Under the pieces are notes generated by a model. That model searched no databases. It had not been told where the DNA came from and saw only the letters and a program-made list of their open reading frames with translations. Source: Collybiopsis luxurians FD-317 M1 (taxonomy: Eukaryota > Basidiomycota > Agaricomycetes > Agaricales > Omphalotaceae). Taken from it: a DNA stretch of 64,000 bases. The stretch spans positions 653,818-717,817 of the forward strand of contig KN834760.1 in assembly GCA_000827265.1 (NCBI GenBank), written 5' to 3'. Shown here piece after piece: positions 46,365 to 58,182 of this stretch (positions are counted from its first letter, which is position 1; the number at the start of each line of letters is the position of its first letter). The translations under genes were made by a program, and so were the position numbers.

Positions 46365-47531
46365 CGATGGCGGCGGTCGTGGTCTGTTCCTCATATCCCC
46401 GTGAGTCTCTTTTCCACCCAAGAATCCATCTGGATCAAATCCGTCTTCCGACGACTCCGGTTCCAATTCCAATGCTAACCGCGGTACTAGCAACAATGTC
46501 GACCCCGAAAACCCAGACGGGCCAGACCCGACTCCTACCCTAAAAGCTCCGGCAACGATCGTCGACCCTCTTAAGAAACTACACAAAAATACCCATGGAT
46601 GTACATGACTTCCACTCTAGACGGGTGTTTTCTCTTCGCGCCCTTCCGCACCATATTGTACTCCGTATGTCGTACCCAGAACCACCTCAAAATACGTTCG
46701 GAAGAACTAGATAAAGAACAAGAACGCAATTCCAATCAACAAGTGAGGTATGAGGTGGAGAGATTGAATTTTACGATGAGTTTGTGTCGCTCGTACTCAC
46801 CTGGTGACATCTCAACTCATCTCAACCTAGTTTGTAAAAGAAGCCCCCAAAAACATGCGGACTTTCCTATCCCATGGCGAAGCATGTACCCAGCTCGAAC
46901 CTCACGCTCTATCTATCCATCTCATCAAAGGACCGTCGATTACGGTAAGTAATATGGATTTGATATTGAGGGAGTACGATAGTGTGTTGAATCGGTTGGA
47001 TCGGTTGGGTGAGTCTCGAGCTATTGATCGCTGGAATTTCGAGATGCCCTTAATTAAATTTGAAAACGACTCAACCAAATCCTGATAGGCAACTGTCGAA
47101 TTTCAATCAGCCATACTGAGGTTAACGGTTTCGTCCACTGCCCCCCAAGCTTGCGGATGAATGTCCCCCGAATTCGGACGAGACGCGAGTATAATCATTG
47201 GAATGTTCGTCATTGGAAAACGAAGCCCCGCAGGCGTCGTCTTCCTCCTCCTCCTCCTCCTCTTCCTCCTCCATCCAAATCAAAACTGAAACCCCCACCA
47301 ACTCCAATCCTGATGCCAAAACCGAAACATCCCCTACCACCTCCTCCCAACCCCGAAGCGAAGCAGAACCCCGCTCCCAAATCATCCCCGTCTTCAGCCT
47401 CTGCCTACCTATCGTCCGAACCTCGAGCTAGGAATATCGGGATGGCACAGCACTTGGTGGAGGATACCAAGCAGAATTCGAGAGTTACGGTGGCTTCGGA
47501 GAGTATGGGGATGGGAGTGATGGGGAGGTGA
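46365..47531 (+). pseudogene. Broken copy B of the coiled-coil gene
   Basis: Sequence similar to the gene at 14.4-15.9 kb, in plus orientation. Matching pieces are a Ser/Asn-rich exon (SNVDPEN type, ~46.43-46.58), MYMTSTLDGCF (~46.6) where the normal sequence continues ACFKEAEHAAQ but here runs into unrelated bases, QVRYEVERLNF (~46.74), MRTFLSHGEACTQLEPHALS (~46.855), LREYDSVLNRLDRLGES (~46.96), and a Pro/Thr-rich part ending GIGMAQHLVE-like then a GMGVMGR end. Internal deletion and frameshifts prevent a joined frame. Unlike copies A and C, no acyltransferase sequence was seen beside it. Confidence 0.65.
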
Positions 47532-48816
47532 ATGAATGATGGGGAGCGGAGATGGTGGAGGTACATTGAAGGAACCTCGATTCGAACTCTGGATATATAC
47601 CCTTATATTCTCCCTTTTCCTTCCTTCTTTCTCGTGCCTCGTAATGACTTGCATGTACGAACGCGCGGACCGGCATCAGCATTCCACCCAAGGTGGGTTT
47701 TTTCAGCAGAATTTGAATGCACCGAGTACAGAAAAGATGTAATATCCCTTTCTTGGATAGTCTTAGACACCTTGCTTTGCAGAAGAGGTACCCATTTAGA
47801 AAAACTTGGGCCCCCACTAAGGATATACAGGCGTTGTCGAAGGACTTACCCCAAACTGTAGAGGATCTGCAGGCTCCACATCTCAGAGGCTCAGAGCCTT
47901 AAAAGGCCTCAAGTGATCTATGACCCATCCTATTTGGCCTTATCTATAGGCCCTTCTCTGTTGCCGGAGTTCAGATGAAGTCATGACTGTATCTTTTTGA
48001 AAGTGGACTTGCAGCTTCGGGGTAAAGGAGGTTGAGAACTGTTTACAAGGTGAAGATGTTTGTAAGTTTGTCAGAGGGGCCAGATGAGAATGAAGGCTTC
48101 AAAGCAATAAAATGCGCATGCAAGTTTGGGAATGAAACTTGTGTCAAGTGTGTCAAATGTGTTTGCCTGGCTTGTCGCTCAAGTTCCTAACATCGAGGAA
48201 CAAATTATTTAAAGAAAAGAAGGTGTAACTGCCACAAAGGAATAAATTTAGTTCCTCGCCACTTGATTAGATGTGTGCAATGCATTCTCTGTCCCTCACC
48301 CTCTCCACTGCTTGCTCTGAATTTTCAAAGGCTGGTCACTTCATTTAATGTGAATGTTCAGGAAGATTTATCTGAGTATTCTGTCTCATTCAAGGGTTCA
48401 ACAATAACTGCAGTCTTCACACACTTTACTCATAGCTGGCGATTTGAAAAGGCTGAAATGTGTCCGACAATTCTTTTTGCTTTCCTTTCTTTTGATTTCT
48501 GACCAGTTTCTACTTGCAAATAACAATTTATGTATGGAAGAACAACATCAAAGTGATGAAATGTTTGCTACATAAGCAACCACTCCTCGTCTGTGTTGGC
48601 TTACCAATAGTAGGGGTCAAGTCTTACTTGGATTATGTATTAGATATTGAGTTTCACTGAATTCCGTTGTTCGCACCGCACAAAGTTTCGCGGAATAGTA
48701 TATAGAGTACCTGTACTGTAGTTACTCTCATCTGTTTACCCCCCTCTTACTCCCACTATGAAGTCGAACAGAATACATTTTCCTTCCTGCTGAATTCTCG
48801 AGTAACCCTCTGCCGA
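47532..48816. other. Intergenic, no gene recognised
   Basis: The first ~150 nt resemble the 3' flanks of blocks A and C. The remainder is AT-rich without a supportable frame. Confidence 0.45.
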
Positions 48817-50128
48817 TTATTTCAATATTATCCCATCTCTGGGGGAGTTGTTGATGGTCTGGCTGATATGGAAGGTCTCAATCACTGTAGAGCTATCTAA
48901 GTTGATCAAAATGACAACTGCAATTGGAAACCATGCCTGCCAAATTTATTCATGAATCCTGAGTTTCAACTTTTGATCAACAAAAAGAGTTAGAACTTAC
49001 AGCAGAGAGTGAAAATAATGAAGCAACAATGTTCTCATCTAGGAGAAGCCCACTATTATCCCCAGATTTATACATAACTGCCATCAAGATGGCAGTGTAG
49101 AGGGCCTGCACTGTGCAATATATTGCCCCAGATTCAATAAAGAGGAGTAGGATGTTCTGAGCTCTAGTTCTTCTATTGCCTGCTGTTTTGATTGTAATAT
49201 TATGATGATTCCTGTACAGCATGAAAAATTGTAGGAGCTAAAAACCAAAGACAATGATTTGAAAGCACTTGCCATGCCTTCCAAGCAATCATGCCTGTTG
49301 CAAACATGTTAACTACCAGTGAAACCACAAGGGATAACCAGTTCAAAGTTGCAACAGAATTAAGATCTACCAGATTAGTATCAATATCATCCAAGATACA
49401 ATCTGCTAAATTGATTCCTATGTAGTACCATGGAAAAAATTCAATGGACTTGTTATTGTTTGGCATGTGAATATTCATACCAATATTAACAATCATGAGA
49501 AGCACAAGTGCAACCTTCCAAAGCCTTTCCCGCTGAAACAAGATCCAGCTTCTCCAAACAACAATGAAATCGCTCAGAAGTGCCTGAGTAACAGAGTCAA
49601 GCGATTGAAAGAGGAATAAGCACTGGTGACTGACAGAAATTGTCCTAGGCCAATTTTGCATATAGTTCAGCGGCAGAAGTTTTTCATTTGCTATCTGAGC
49701 TTGAGCTTCAAGTACTCCCTGCCCCTCTGGCATTATTCCAACAAAGATCATCTGGTCTTGAATAATTGGGAATATGCCTATGACAACGGTGTTCCAAGTC
49801 AAGGCAATAAATGTTATAATCAGGCAAGCCAGAAGGGCCATTCGTGAATGGGTCCAGGATTTAGTTCTATGATAGTTTGTGAACCGATAATCATAGAAAT
49901 AAGTAGACATTTCAAATGACCTACATCAAGATACAAGTAGCAATTAACATTCCCAGGACAGATATACCTAAGAAGTATTCCATTAGCTGGTTCAATGCAG
50001 AATGAAGGCTTAAGTAATCTTGGGCCATACATACCATAGCCAGTTACTGCTACTATTATAAAAGCTATAACGTTGTTGTAAATGACGGTGGCGAGGTATG
50101 CAATTTCCTGTTGCTCTTCCGGAATCAT
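48817..50128 (-). CDS. Seven-transmembrane protein of a fungal family of unknown function, 379 aa
   Basis: Exons 50128-49968, 49920-49273, 49211-49001 and 48936-48817 join in phase (1140 nt), with introns of 47, 61 and 64 nt. The second intron needs a GC donor (AAGGCATG|GCAAGT) to give KAWNHHNITIKTAG; the GT two bases on puts the rest out of frame. Seven hydrophobic segments are visible: VIAFIIVAVTGYGMYG, ALLACLIITFIALTWNTVVI, LFQSLDSVTQALLSDFIVVW, VALVLLMIVNIGMNI, LNWLSLVVSLVVNMFATGMI, ILLLFIESGAIYCTVQALY, FSLSAAWFPIAVVILINL. The DxxxVWRxW motif after TM3 and the RRTRAQNILLLFIESGAIYC segment match a family greatly expanded in Agaricomycetes, often described as hypothetical 7-TM proteins. Receptor function is an inference only. 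Confidence 0.82.
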
Positions 50129-51560
50129 GAGTAAGGTGGGAGACAGTCTGTCTGGCCATCGTTTGTAGACCCTTCATTTATGTGACCCTATTTCCAACAA
50201 CCTCGTCATGATCTCAGGGTAGTCTCTTTTGCAGAATCACCTCATGAGAGAAGAGTCAGGACTCAGCTGTCATTGTGAGCTTTGTTTGATGTAAAACGGG
50301 CATCCATCACACAAATTATTTGACTCCGCGGTCACCCTCCGTCGTTCAGTCCAGCCATGTTACTAACATGATCTTTCGACTCAACTGAAAAACAAACGAT
50401 AGGTGTCATCATATATCTCATTTAAATTATTGTCTTTCAGTGGTGCATTCAATTGAGCCCAATATTTTCCACTCTCGGTGTGAAACTTGGCATTCCATTC
50501 AAAAATTTCATGCACCACATGTACAGCAGTGCCTAGTTATCCTAACAGAATGGGCTGAGTTTGTTGGTAAAGAGGACCAGATGAGAGAGAAGGAGGAGTT
50601 GCGACAGAGAAAGGGAAGTGGAACAGAATACTAGAGACAGCAGACAGAAAGATGAGAGGGAAAAACAGACATACAGTAGGTCTATGTGAGAACCTGAAGG
50701 GCCAATCTGCTGAAGTTGCTCGTGGTCTGCGGCAACAGTAGCAGTCCAACATCTGTCACCAAATCAACACACAGCAATTTAAGAAACAAGGTCTAAAGCT
50801 CGCCCTGATACTACCGAGCATTCAGCGCTGACTCAATCTTCATTCCCCACTTCCCAGAGCTGTCTATTACACATAGTACTGGTACATGGAGCATAATCAG
50901 TTGGCAAAATTAGAAACCGCAACAGAACAACTTACAAAAATGAGCAACAACACCATTACCCTGATACAAATAGCACATTCAACTCGAGAAATCCTGCAAT
51001 CCTTCAGAACAAACCAAATTCGTCTGCTTCTAAAGCTTCAGTGGCACACCTTCTAGATAATTACTCAAACACTAGTCTTGCTTCCAAACCGACTGTGAAG
51101 CTTTCCAAAAATCGAGATTGACTCCAGCAACTTGTGGTTGATTTTCCATGATGGCACATTCAACGGATGATGAGAAGTGCCTTCAGGGCGCACAGCAGTA
51201 TCTATGGCAATTTGTTGGATGTACATTGTATCGGTCATCTCAGTTGGCGTGGAAAATCAGAAACGGAATAACGTGTTAGAGAATCGTCGAAACTCCGGTA
51301 CCAGTTGCAAAAGCGCGGGTCAAACGTGCTGGGGATTTATTCTAAACTAAGTACTTTATATATGGCAAAACTGTAAGATAGTTACTAGATAGGCTAAAAA
51401 ACAATCTACATATCAGTTCTAAAATAAGAAATACGTATCAAACTCTCCAACGGAAGTTTGTGCTGCGAACCATCCGATTGCTTGTGTCGTTATCTCCAAC
51501 ATAACGTACGTGTTTTTGCACACTGCTTGTATCATACTTTCTGTTGGTAGCTAGTGACGC
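50129..51560. other. Intergenic, no gene recognised
   Basis: Short frames without motifs. AT-rich, with no clear repeat ends. Confidence 0.4.
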
Positions 51561-51564
51561 CAGC

Positions 51565-51745
51565 AAAAGTGCGTGGAACTCGTAGCCAGGCACGATGAGG
51601 AACAAGGCCTCGTGATATGCGAGGGGCTGGCTCCTCGTGCGGCCTCGTGCGCGAGAATTGCCTCGTAAGCACTGTGAGGCTGAGCACACCTCGTAGGTGC
51701 TCGTAGACGCTCGTAGCTTCCACGAGGTATCCTCAGGACGAGTTC
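51565..51745. repeat. CTCGT-rich patch
   Basis: Within ~180 bp the pentamer CTCGT (often CCTCGTRNG) occurs about eight times on the plus strand, with ACGAG twice. Examples are GCCTCGTGATATGCGAGG, CTCGTGCGGCCTCGTGCG and CTCGTAGACGCTCGTAGC. Spacing is irregular, so it is not a simple tandem repeat. Confidence 0.6.
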
Positions 51746-52024
51746 CGTAGATATACTGCCAATAAAATAAAATCATTAGCATACCCTTCACTGTTCAAAA
51801 TCATTTGTTTTAGACAACAACAGTATTCACTTAGTAACAGGAACAGCAGTGTATATGGTACACACAGCGATGCAAATGAATGCGAGATACATATGTAGAG
51901 AGATCCGAAGCGTAGCGAAGCAAGTTGAGAAAGTCCGTAGTAGGTAAAAAGCAGCGGCAGAATGTGAGACAGCAGTAACGAGAGAAAATTAAGCAAAAGA
52001 ACATCACTTCTTGCACTTCTTTGC

Positions 52025-52690
52025 TTACTTGGCTTGAGCCAGGCGTTCTGCTTTTCGCTCTTCGAAGGCAGCACGGGTACCAGCCAAAGACGAAGGGGAC
52101 TTCGGTGTTTCGACATCATCTTCAGTACTGCAGGTCTACCTTTCTGACCACTGGGATTCTTGAAGACGAACCTGAATCAAATAAGTTAAAGAATGAAGAA
52201 TAAGCTCGAAAGAGACTTACTTGTTCCAGTACTTGAGCAAATCAATAATGACTTCATCCTCCGGTTCACCCTCTAAGTAGTCGATAATTTCCGAACAGAA
52301 AATTTGATAATCGAAGTGATTATCATCGTCGCTCCAGCTTTCCGTAGCCGATAGCGCAAAACAAGTCTATAAGTGGATCAGGAGCTGACATACATCCACT
52401 GAAGGAAGATACTAGCATAGCAATATGTCGGGCGGTGACTCACCTCATACTGTGACACGGTGCAATAGAGTTCTTTTGAAACCGGCCGCTATATGCAGAG
52501 GAGGCGCCGGAGAAAATGGCAAAGAACACCTACAAGAACTACACACAGTAAATGAAAATATGACTTACACAAATCAAAAAGCCTCCGCGGAATGAACTTA
52601 AGTTGAGATCATTGAGAGGCGCAAGCATTGGTCCTGCCATATGCTTCAAGAAAGGGATCATTGTGGTTGGATTTGAGCCTGTTCCCGACA
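52025..52690 (-). pseudogene. Remnant resembling a DUF6698-type basidiomycete protein
   Basis: Minus-strand pieces read in order: MIPFLKHMAGPMLAPLNDLN with SSFRGGFLI (~52.6 kb), an AIFSGASSAYSGRFQKNS segment (~52.5), YETCFALSATESWSDDD (~52.38, joined across a GTGAGT intron), FDYQIFCSEIIDYLEGEPED and LLKYWN (~52.25), then VFKNPSGQKGRP and a tail EDDVETPKSPSSLAGTRAAF ending at 52025. Frame changes are needed between the second and third pieces and within the last exon, so it appears broken. The family call is from remembered resemblance and is weak. Confidence 0.4.
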
Positions 52691-52699
52691 TGGTTAATG

Positions 52700-54751
52700 T
52701 TTTCAGGCGCTAAGCGAGCACCTGTCGTAACCCGCGCAGCAGGTGACAGTACGGAACCGAGAGAAAATAATTAAGGAATGGGTACCAGTAAGAGATGGAG
52801 ATGTCGCTTTGAGGGTTCCAAGAGAGTTCAAGAGGACGCGTCAGATCAAATTGGAAGTTGAGATCTACACAATACACACGGATTCGGAGCCAGGAAACCT
52901 TGACCAACTGCATTTTCTTTCTTCCGACGAAACAACCATTGTAGTCTATGGAGTCTATCAAGAAGCGGCAAGCCAAGACAGGATTTACTTGTTTGCTGTC
53001 GCTTCCCAGATGAGAATCTCAATTTGAGCTTCAAGAACATTGGAAACTGCACAAGGCACTCGTCAATGAGCCAGTCAAATGGCCGCTGTTGTGTTGTGTG
53101 CACTTGATGGAGCGGGATCATAGTGGTACGGAAGGAAGTTGTGCAGTTACATGAATCGAGCCGAAGCACAATACAATAAACAAAGTTCACATGACTTACA
53201 CAAAGCTATTTGTCACCATAAATAGGCCCCGGCTGATCAAGAACCGGGCTTGGGGCCTCTGGAAATTCTGAGCCCTCAGCAGCTGGGGCCCGGCCAAGGC
53301 TGAATCTTAAGGGGCTTGGGGCTCTGAGCCCTAGCCGGCGGCACATCACTACTGATAAGGTCTAATGTGGATAAGCATTCAGTTTGCATTTAATACTTTC
53401 TTTTTTTGCCAGAGCACTAGAAGGTTCCAGTGGAGGACCATTTTCTGACACATACATACTTGTACTGGTAGGGAAGTTGCTAACAAAGCAACATTTTTGA
53501 AATTCTGATACTTCATATAAGTACCTCATCCAAAACAACCTCTGCTCCTTTCATCAGAATGTCTTTTACAGGGATTGCAGGCTCTCTGGCTGTGTTGGGT
53601 AGCGAGACCATGGCATATATCTTGGTGTATATTTCTTTTCAATTCAAGCCGGGCTTATGGCCCATTCAGACTACTTACTGTACCATTTTGAACAGCGGAA
53701 ATTCATTGATTTAGGACTTTTTGTCAATAAAAAATACAAAAAAAGATCCAAAAACTTAAGAAAAAATCTAGAAAGATTATAACTGATGTTCAGTCATACA
53801 TCATTGGCCAAAAACATCCAACTTCCTTCCAAAATGGTATAGTACACAGACAATTCTATGAGCAATCTGGATTTCAATGGGCATAGCTGGACACTGTATT
53901 ATACATTCCGCAGCAATAGAATCTCGGACAGACAGAACATTGAGTATAGATTACATATAAGCAAATTGGCCTACCATCCATTGGTAGTAATTGCGATCTG
54001 AGAGTATATGCAACTCCGATAACAACGCACGCTGTTCAGGCTTGTATAACGATATAATGCCATGGAATTTAGCCACCCACACTTGTACATGTTGTCCCAG
54101 CAACAATCAGAATCATCACAGGAGCGGGAGGATGAAGGCCTTGATGGGCCATGGCAGCAATAAAATGAGCATGGAGCTTGATGCTCATTTGGCTTACTGC
54201 TCCTGCTTAAATTTGTTGCATGAGGGATCATGGAGAACATAAAGAAGGTTTGTACAAGTCTTGTAAAATGATGCTGAAAATCTTCCTGCATTGCAAACCT
54301 CGGGGAACACGGGGATATAGCTCGAAGCCGTTTTGGCTTAGAAATCGACATTAAGTCCAGATTGTCAAGAAACTTGTACCAAACTGCAGGTTTTCCATCT
54401 TAGAACCATCGACGACCCGAGATCCAAGATCCCGAAGACTCAAAGACGATATTATCGAGAAACCCCGAGTCCTCAAATGCCAGTTTTAATGTTCATTCAA
54501 GTCATCAGAGTGTGGAGAATGAAATTGGAAATCGAAATATTAACACCCAGAGGTGACGTATTACAACAGATTCTGGAAACAGCTGCCTGAAATTTTTTCT
54601 TTTGCCCGTATAATGAGAGAGTAAGGACAAGATCGATAAAAGTTTAGATAAATTGCGATATTTCTTTTTTTTCGCCCCCGTTTCGGTGGCTGTTCTCAAA
54701 TACGCCACATTACCTCACCCTCTCTTCCTGACTTCCCGAACCACTATCAAC
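52700..54751. other. Intergenic with probable transposon debris
   Basis: Holds a GC-rich segment at ~53.23-53.35 kb and AT-rich flanks. Frames near 54.0-54.35 kb on the minus strand have no recognisable domain. Confidence 0.4.
53228..53345. repeat. Short GC-rich repeat-like segment
   Basis: Strongly GC-rich against its AT-rich surroundings, with internal repeats (GGGCTTGGGGC twice, CTGAGCCCT twice) and roughly inverse ends (GGCCCCGGCT against AGCCGGCGGC). It may be a non-autonomous element. No target duplication was confirmed. Confidence 0.4.
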
Positions 54752-55444
54752 ATGTCTTTCTCAATGTCCCATCGTATACTCCTTCCGTACCCAATCACCA
54801 ATGTCTTTCGCACTCTTTCCAGCTTTACCGAGATGGAACGTTTACAAAAGCTCACTCCAGAAGCGCAGAACTTCGTAATCTTGAAAACAGATCATGTACA
54901 ATTGCCCCACGATGCCTTGTCGTTGATAAGAGGAGGGGATAGCTTGCCAGCAAACTGCCCTAGACCTCGAGATTTGCCGAGTAGTGCCAGTGGTCCCGGT
55001 TCTATTTCAGATGAGGCCAATTCAACATTGGAAAATTTAGAACCTGATACGCCGCCTGGTTCAGATCCGAGTCCTACTCTACGCACGCGTACATTCCCCA
55101 GAGCACAGTTCGAATTCTCCGGTACCGTTCCAATCCTATTCGGACTCATCCATAAGCCCCTCTCCGTTTCCGGGGCTCAAATTATCGACGAAGAAGCCAA
55201 AGTCGTATTGTTCGAAAGTGGGGTCACGGCTTCGGGGATAAAGGAAGTCAAGTTGAGGATTTTTCGTGAGGTGAAGATTCCTTTAGGTTATTCACAGGAG
55301 GAGGATGAAGGCGATAAAATGGGCACCGAAGTCTGTGAATATGTTTGGGGAACTTGCCCGTTCGGTTTGTCGCTTTTGCTCAAGTTCCTCGCGCCGAAGG
55401 TTCATAGGGAGCATATGGAATTGTACCACCATTTGTTTGAATGA
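54752..55444 (+). CDS. Conserved single-exon fungal protein, possibly SRPBCC (START-like) fold, 230 aa
   Basis: A single open exon. The ATG at 54752 (MSFSMSHRILLPYPITNVFR) is preferred over an in-frame ATG at 54653, because the upstream residues are not conserved-looking and follow a T-rich tract. The protein has HRILLPYPITNVFRTLSSFT at its start, a Pro/Ser-rich insert (DTPPGSDPSPTLRT), then beta-rich stretches RAQFEFSGTVPILFGLIHKP, VVLFESGV, VKLRIFREVKIPL and a closing amphipathic helix (LLLKFLAPKVHREHMELYHH). The sequence order of strands ending in a long C-terminal helix is what a polyketide-cyclase/START-like fold shows, but no motif proves it. No signal peptide or TM. It appears intact. 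Confidence 0.65.
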   Translation: MSFSMSHRILLPYPITNVFRTLSSFTEMERLQKLTPEAQNFVILKTDHVQLPHDALSLIRGGDSLPANCPRPRDLPSSASGPGSISDEANSTLENLEPDTPPGSDPSPTLRTRTFPRAQFEFSGTVPILFGLIHKPLSVSGAQIIDEEAKVVLFESGVTASGIKEVKLRIFREVKIPLGYSQEEDEGDKMGTEVCEYVWGTCPFGLSLLLKFLAPKVHREHMELYHHLFE

Positions 55445-55645
55445 AGGTGTAATTGTCGTAAAGAAGTGATTCTCAGAGTCGCGCTGTAGATATGAATGGA
55501 AAATTCCCCAGTGGACCGGTTCCTTTACGCGAAAGCCACTTCCTAAGCAGTATCCATCAATCATTCCTGTACATGCGACGTAGATACAACGAGCATCCTA
55601 TCAGACTTGTCGTAGAAGCAGAAGTACAAATGTAGACTACAGAAA

Positions 55646-56337
55646 TCAATACGGTTTGAATTTTCGAGACGCCTTCAGCTTCTCGACCTTGGCCTTATCG
55701 AGTTCCCAATTCTTCTTCAGTTGCAAAAGTTCTGGTACAAAATTGCGTTAGATAAGTTCAGTGCAATACATAGATTTCACGTACCATTCCGCTGCTTCTC
55801 AGCTTTCTGAAAGGCGTAGAACGAGGTCTTCCTTTTTTTGCCGTTTCCTCTTCCGCTCACTCGTCTCTCCCGTCTCTTGGAACTTCTTGGTTGCAACGGC
55901 ATCTCCTCCCCCAAAGGTTTTACCATACGCTCTGCCTCTAGTCACCAGTGTGAAACCGATCCCGTCTACAATTGTCTCTCCCTTCTTGTATTTCGACGCC
56001 TGCTCTTTCGCTTTCGCTTGCTCAAATTCGTACAAATCCATCGATGTATCTGCATGCTGTTGTACAGCGTCTAGTAGCGATCGCGACGAGTCATATAGGG
56101 CTAGGTAATGAGCAAGGCCAGAAGGTCCCTCAGATGAGACATCCGAGGTTTTATATTTGATGCGAAGAAACGATCTAGAGAGGACGAGTCCAGAAGACGA
56201 CGCATGCGGATCGGCCAATCTTTTGGGGTTTCCATGGGGACTTCGATAACTTGGGAGGGAGCTTTGATTGGGTTTGCAGCAGTAAATTTTTGAAAGGACA
56301 AAGAAGCGCAAAGAAGGGCACGCAACAGTTGCATCAA
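55646..56337 (-). pseudogene. RRP7-like ribosomal RNA-processing protein, 5'-truncated and frameshifted
   Basis: Rrp7 acts in 18S rRNA maturation in the small-subunit processome. The part at ~56.15-55.65 kb matches its C-terminal domain: GLAHYLALYDSSRSLLDAVQ, MDLYEFEQAKAKEQASKYKK, GFTLVTRGRAYGKTFGGGD, KRKRQK, then FYAFQKAEKQRN joined by an intron (donor GTACGT) to ELLQLKKNWELDKAKVEKLK and the ending KFKPY (stop 55646). A run of seven A residues (seven T on the plus strand, ~55.83 kb) puts FYAFQKAEK out of frame; six would restore it. The N-terminal RRM-like part is absent or unreadable, and the gene ends next to duplicated block C. Either a pseudogene created by that rearrangement or a gene with a homopolymer error. 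Confidence 0.65.
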
Positions 56338-56469
56338 TGGATATTGGACTTTGAATGCAAAGCGCTTATTTCGGTCAACGATTCCAACTCAGCTCTGTGC
56401 TGTGATAGTCTGTTGTTTCATTACGCCCTATAGATTTTGATCCACGTACTCAAACACACGAAGAACGAG

Positions 56470-56678
56470 ATGACCCAATTCATATCGGACCTTTAGCCTG
56501 ACACGGATATGGACGCAGCGACGGCGATGCCCCATGTCGCTCTGGCTGTCATGCAGCTGAGGTAGAGACCTCTGCGGACATAATATTGGCCTCTGTGGGA
56601 GGAGGAAACGGTGCAGATGAAGAGGACGGGGAGGAATAGGTAGGCTAGGGGTCGGAAGAGGGACAGTAGGAAGGACAT
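56470..56678 (-). pseudogene. Truncated copy of the acyltransferase gene (block C)
   Basis: Starts at the ATG at 56678 with MSFLLSLFRPLAYLFLPVLF and follows the first exon of the 15.97-kb gene (GQYYVRRGLYLSCMTARATW) to about DMNWVI, where similarity ends. The acyltransferase motifs (NHx4D, PEGTR) are lost. It lies head to head with copy C of the coiled-coil gene, as in block A but inverted. Confidence 0.75.
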
Positions 56679-56766
56679 TTTTGGAATTTTGCAAGGGGAA
56701 GACAGACAAGCGCTCAACGGATTCGGTGTGGGCGCTTATTTCATTTGCTGCTTAACGTTCCTCTCG

Positions 56767-58182
56767 ATGAACTCTGGTATTCCAACTCAACTCTGTGCCC
56801 TGATAGGCTGCTCTTTTTACCTGGGATTTCAGATTCTGATCCACGGATGCAACCACACGAAGATTCAGAAATTACTTGGGTCTACCGGAAATGTCAATAT
56901 CGACTCGACAAATCGGTTTGTTCCTCATATCCCCCATAAGTCTCTTTTCTGATTCCTACATTCCCACATTTAGAATCCGTCCGGGTCAAATCCGTCTTCC
57001 GACGATACCAATACCAATATCAATACTGATTCCAGTATCAACGTTAACGTCGACCCCCCAAATCCCGATTCAACTCCCAACCTAAAAGCTCCAGCAATGA
57101 CCTCTGACCCTCTTAATTAGCTACACAACAATACTCATGGGTGTACATGACATCCACTCTAGACGCGTGTTTCAAGGAAGCTGAGCATGCGGCTCAGGTG
57201 CTTTTTTGTCTCCATTCTATCTGGATATTTATCATAATCCATATGTTGTACCCAGAACGACCTCAAAACGCATTCAGAAGAACTAGATGAAGAACAAGAA
57301 ACCATTTCCGATCAACAAGTGTGGTACGAGGCGGAGAGGGAGATCCAATTTTACAACGAGCTCGCTTCTGATAAGGTGACGAATCTCGTCTCGTTCATGC
57401 TCATGATGTTAACAGCTCAACTCATCTCGACCTATGTAGTTCGCAAAAGAGGCCCCCAAAATCATGTAAACCTTTTTATCCCATGGCGAAGCCTGTACCC
57501 AGCTCGAAGCTCAAGCTCTATCCATATCCATCGCATCAAAGGACCTATCCGGGTCTGAGATCGATTATGATAGTATGGATTTAATGTTGAGGGAATACGA
57601 TGATGTGTTGGATCGGTTGGGTAAGTCAGGGAAGCTAAATCTCGAGCTGTTGATTGCAGGCATTTTGAGATGCCGTGCTCAACCGAATTTTGATAGGAAG
57701 CCTACTAATGGAAACTTTCGAATTGGAATCGGCCATACTGAGGTTAATGGTCTCGTCTAGTGCTCCCAAACTTGAGGATGAATACCCTCCGGATTCGGAC
57801 GAGACGGAAGAACAACCAGCGGAATCTTCGTCGTTGGAACCCGAAGCCCCGCAGTTGCTGGTGTCTTCCTCCTCCTCCGTTAAAATCGCAACCGAGCCTG
57901 CCCTCGACTCTAAATCTGACACCGAAACTGAAACATCCCCCACCGGCACCACCCCCTCCTCCCAACCCCAAGACGAAGCCGAACCCCGTTCCCAAATCGC
58001 CCCTGTCTTCAGCGCCTGCCTACCCTTTGTCCGCGCGCGCTAGACATATCGGGGTGGCGCAGCAGTTGGTGGAGGGTGCCAAGCAGAATTTGAGGGTTAC
58101 AGTTGCTTCGGAGAGTATGGGGATTGAGGGTAGGAGTGATGGGGAGGAGGAGGATTATGATGATGAAAAGGGGAATGAATGA
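56767..58182 (+). pseudogene. Broken copy C of the coiled-coil gene
   Basis: Follows copy A (14.4-15.9 kb) almost from end to end: same ATG, same 10-nt first exon and intron (TTTACCTGGGATTTCAG acceptor), then DSDPRMQPHEDSEITWV. A two-base deletion (GGGTCTACCGG where copy A has GGGTCTCTACCGG) shifts the frame. Later exons are recognisable: TLDACFKEAEHAAQ, YEAEREIQFYNELASDK, LREYDDVLDRLG, and SLLMETFELESAILRL with VFSACLPFVRAR then a stop where copy A continues ARNIGMAQQLVEG. Similarity continues ~150 nt into the 3' flank. Confidence 0.78.

Noticed and set aside
52743..53190. Overlapping frames of 94 and 114 aa on opposite strands
   Set aside because: No recognisable motif on either strand and no splice continuation.
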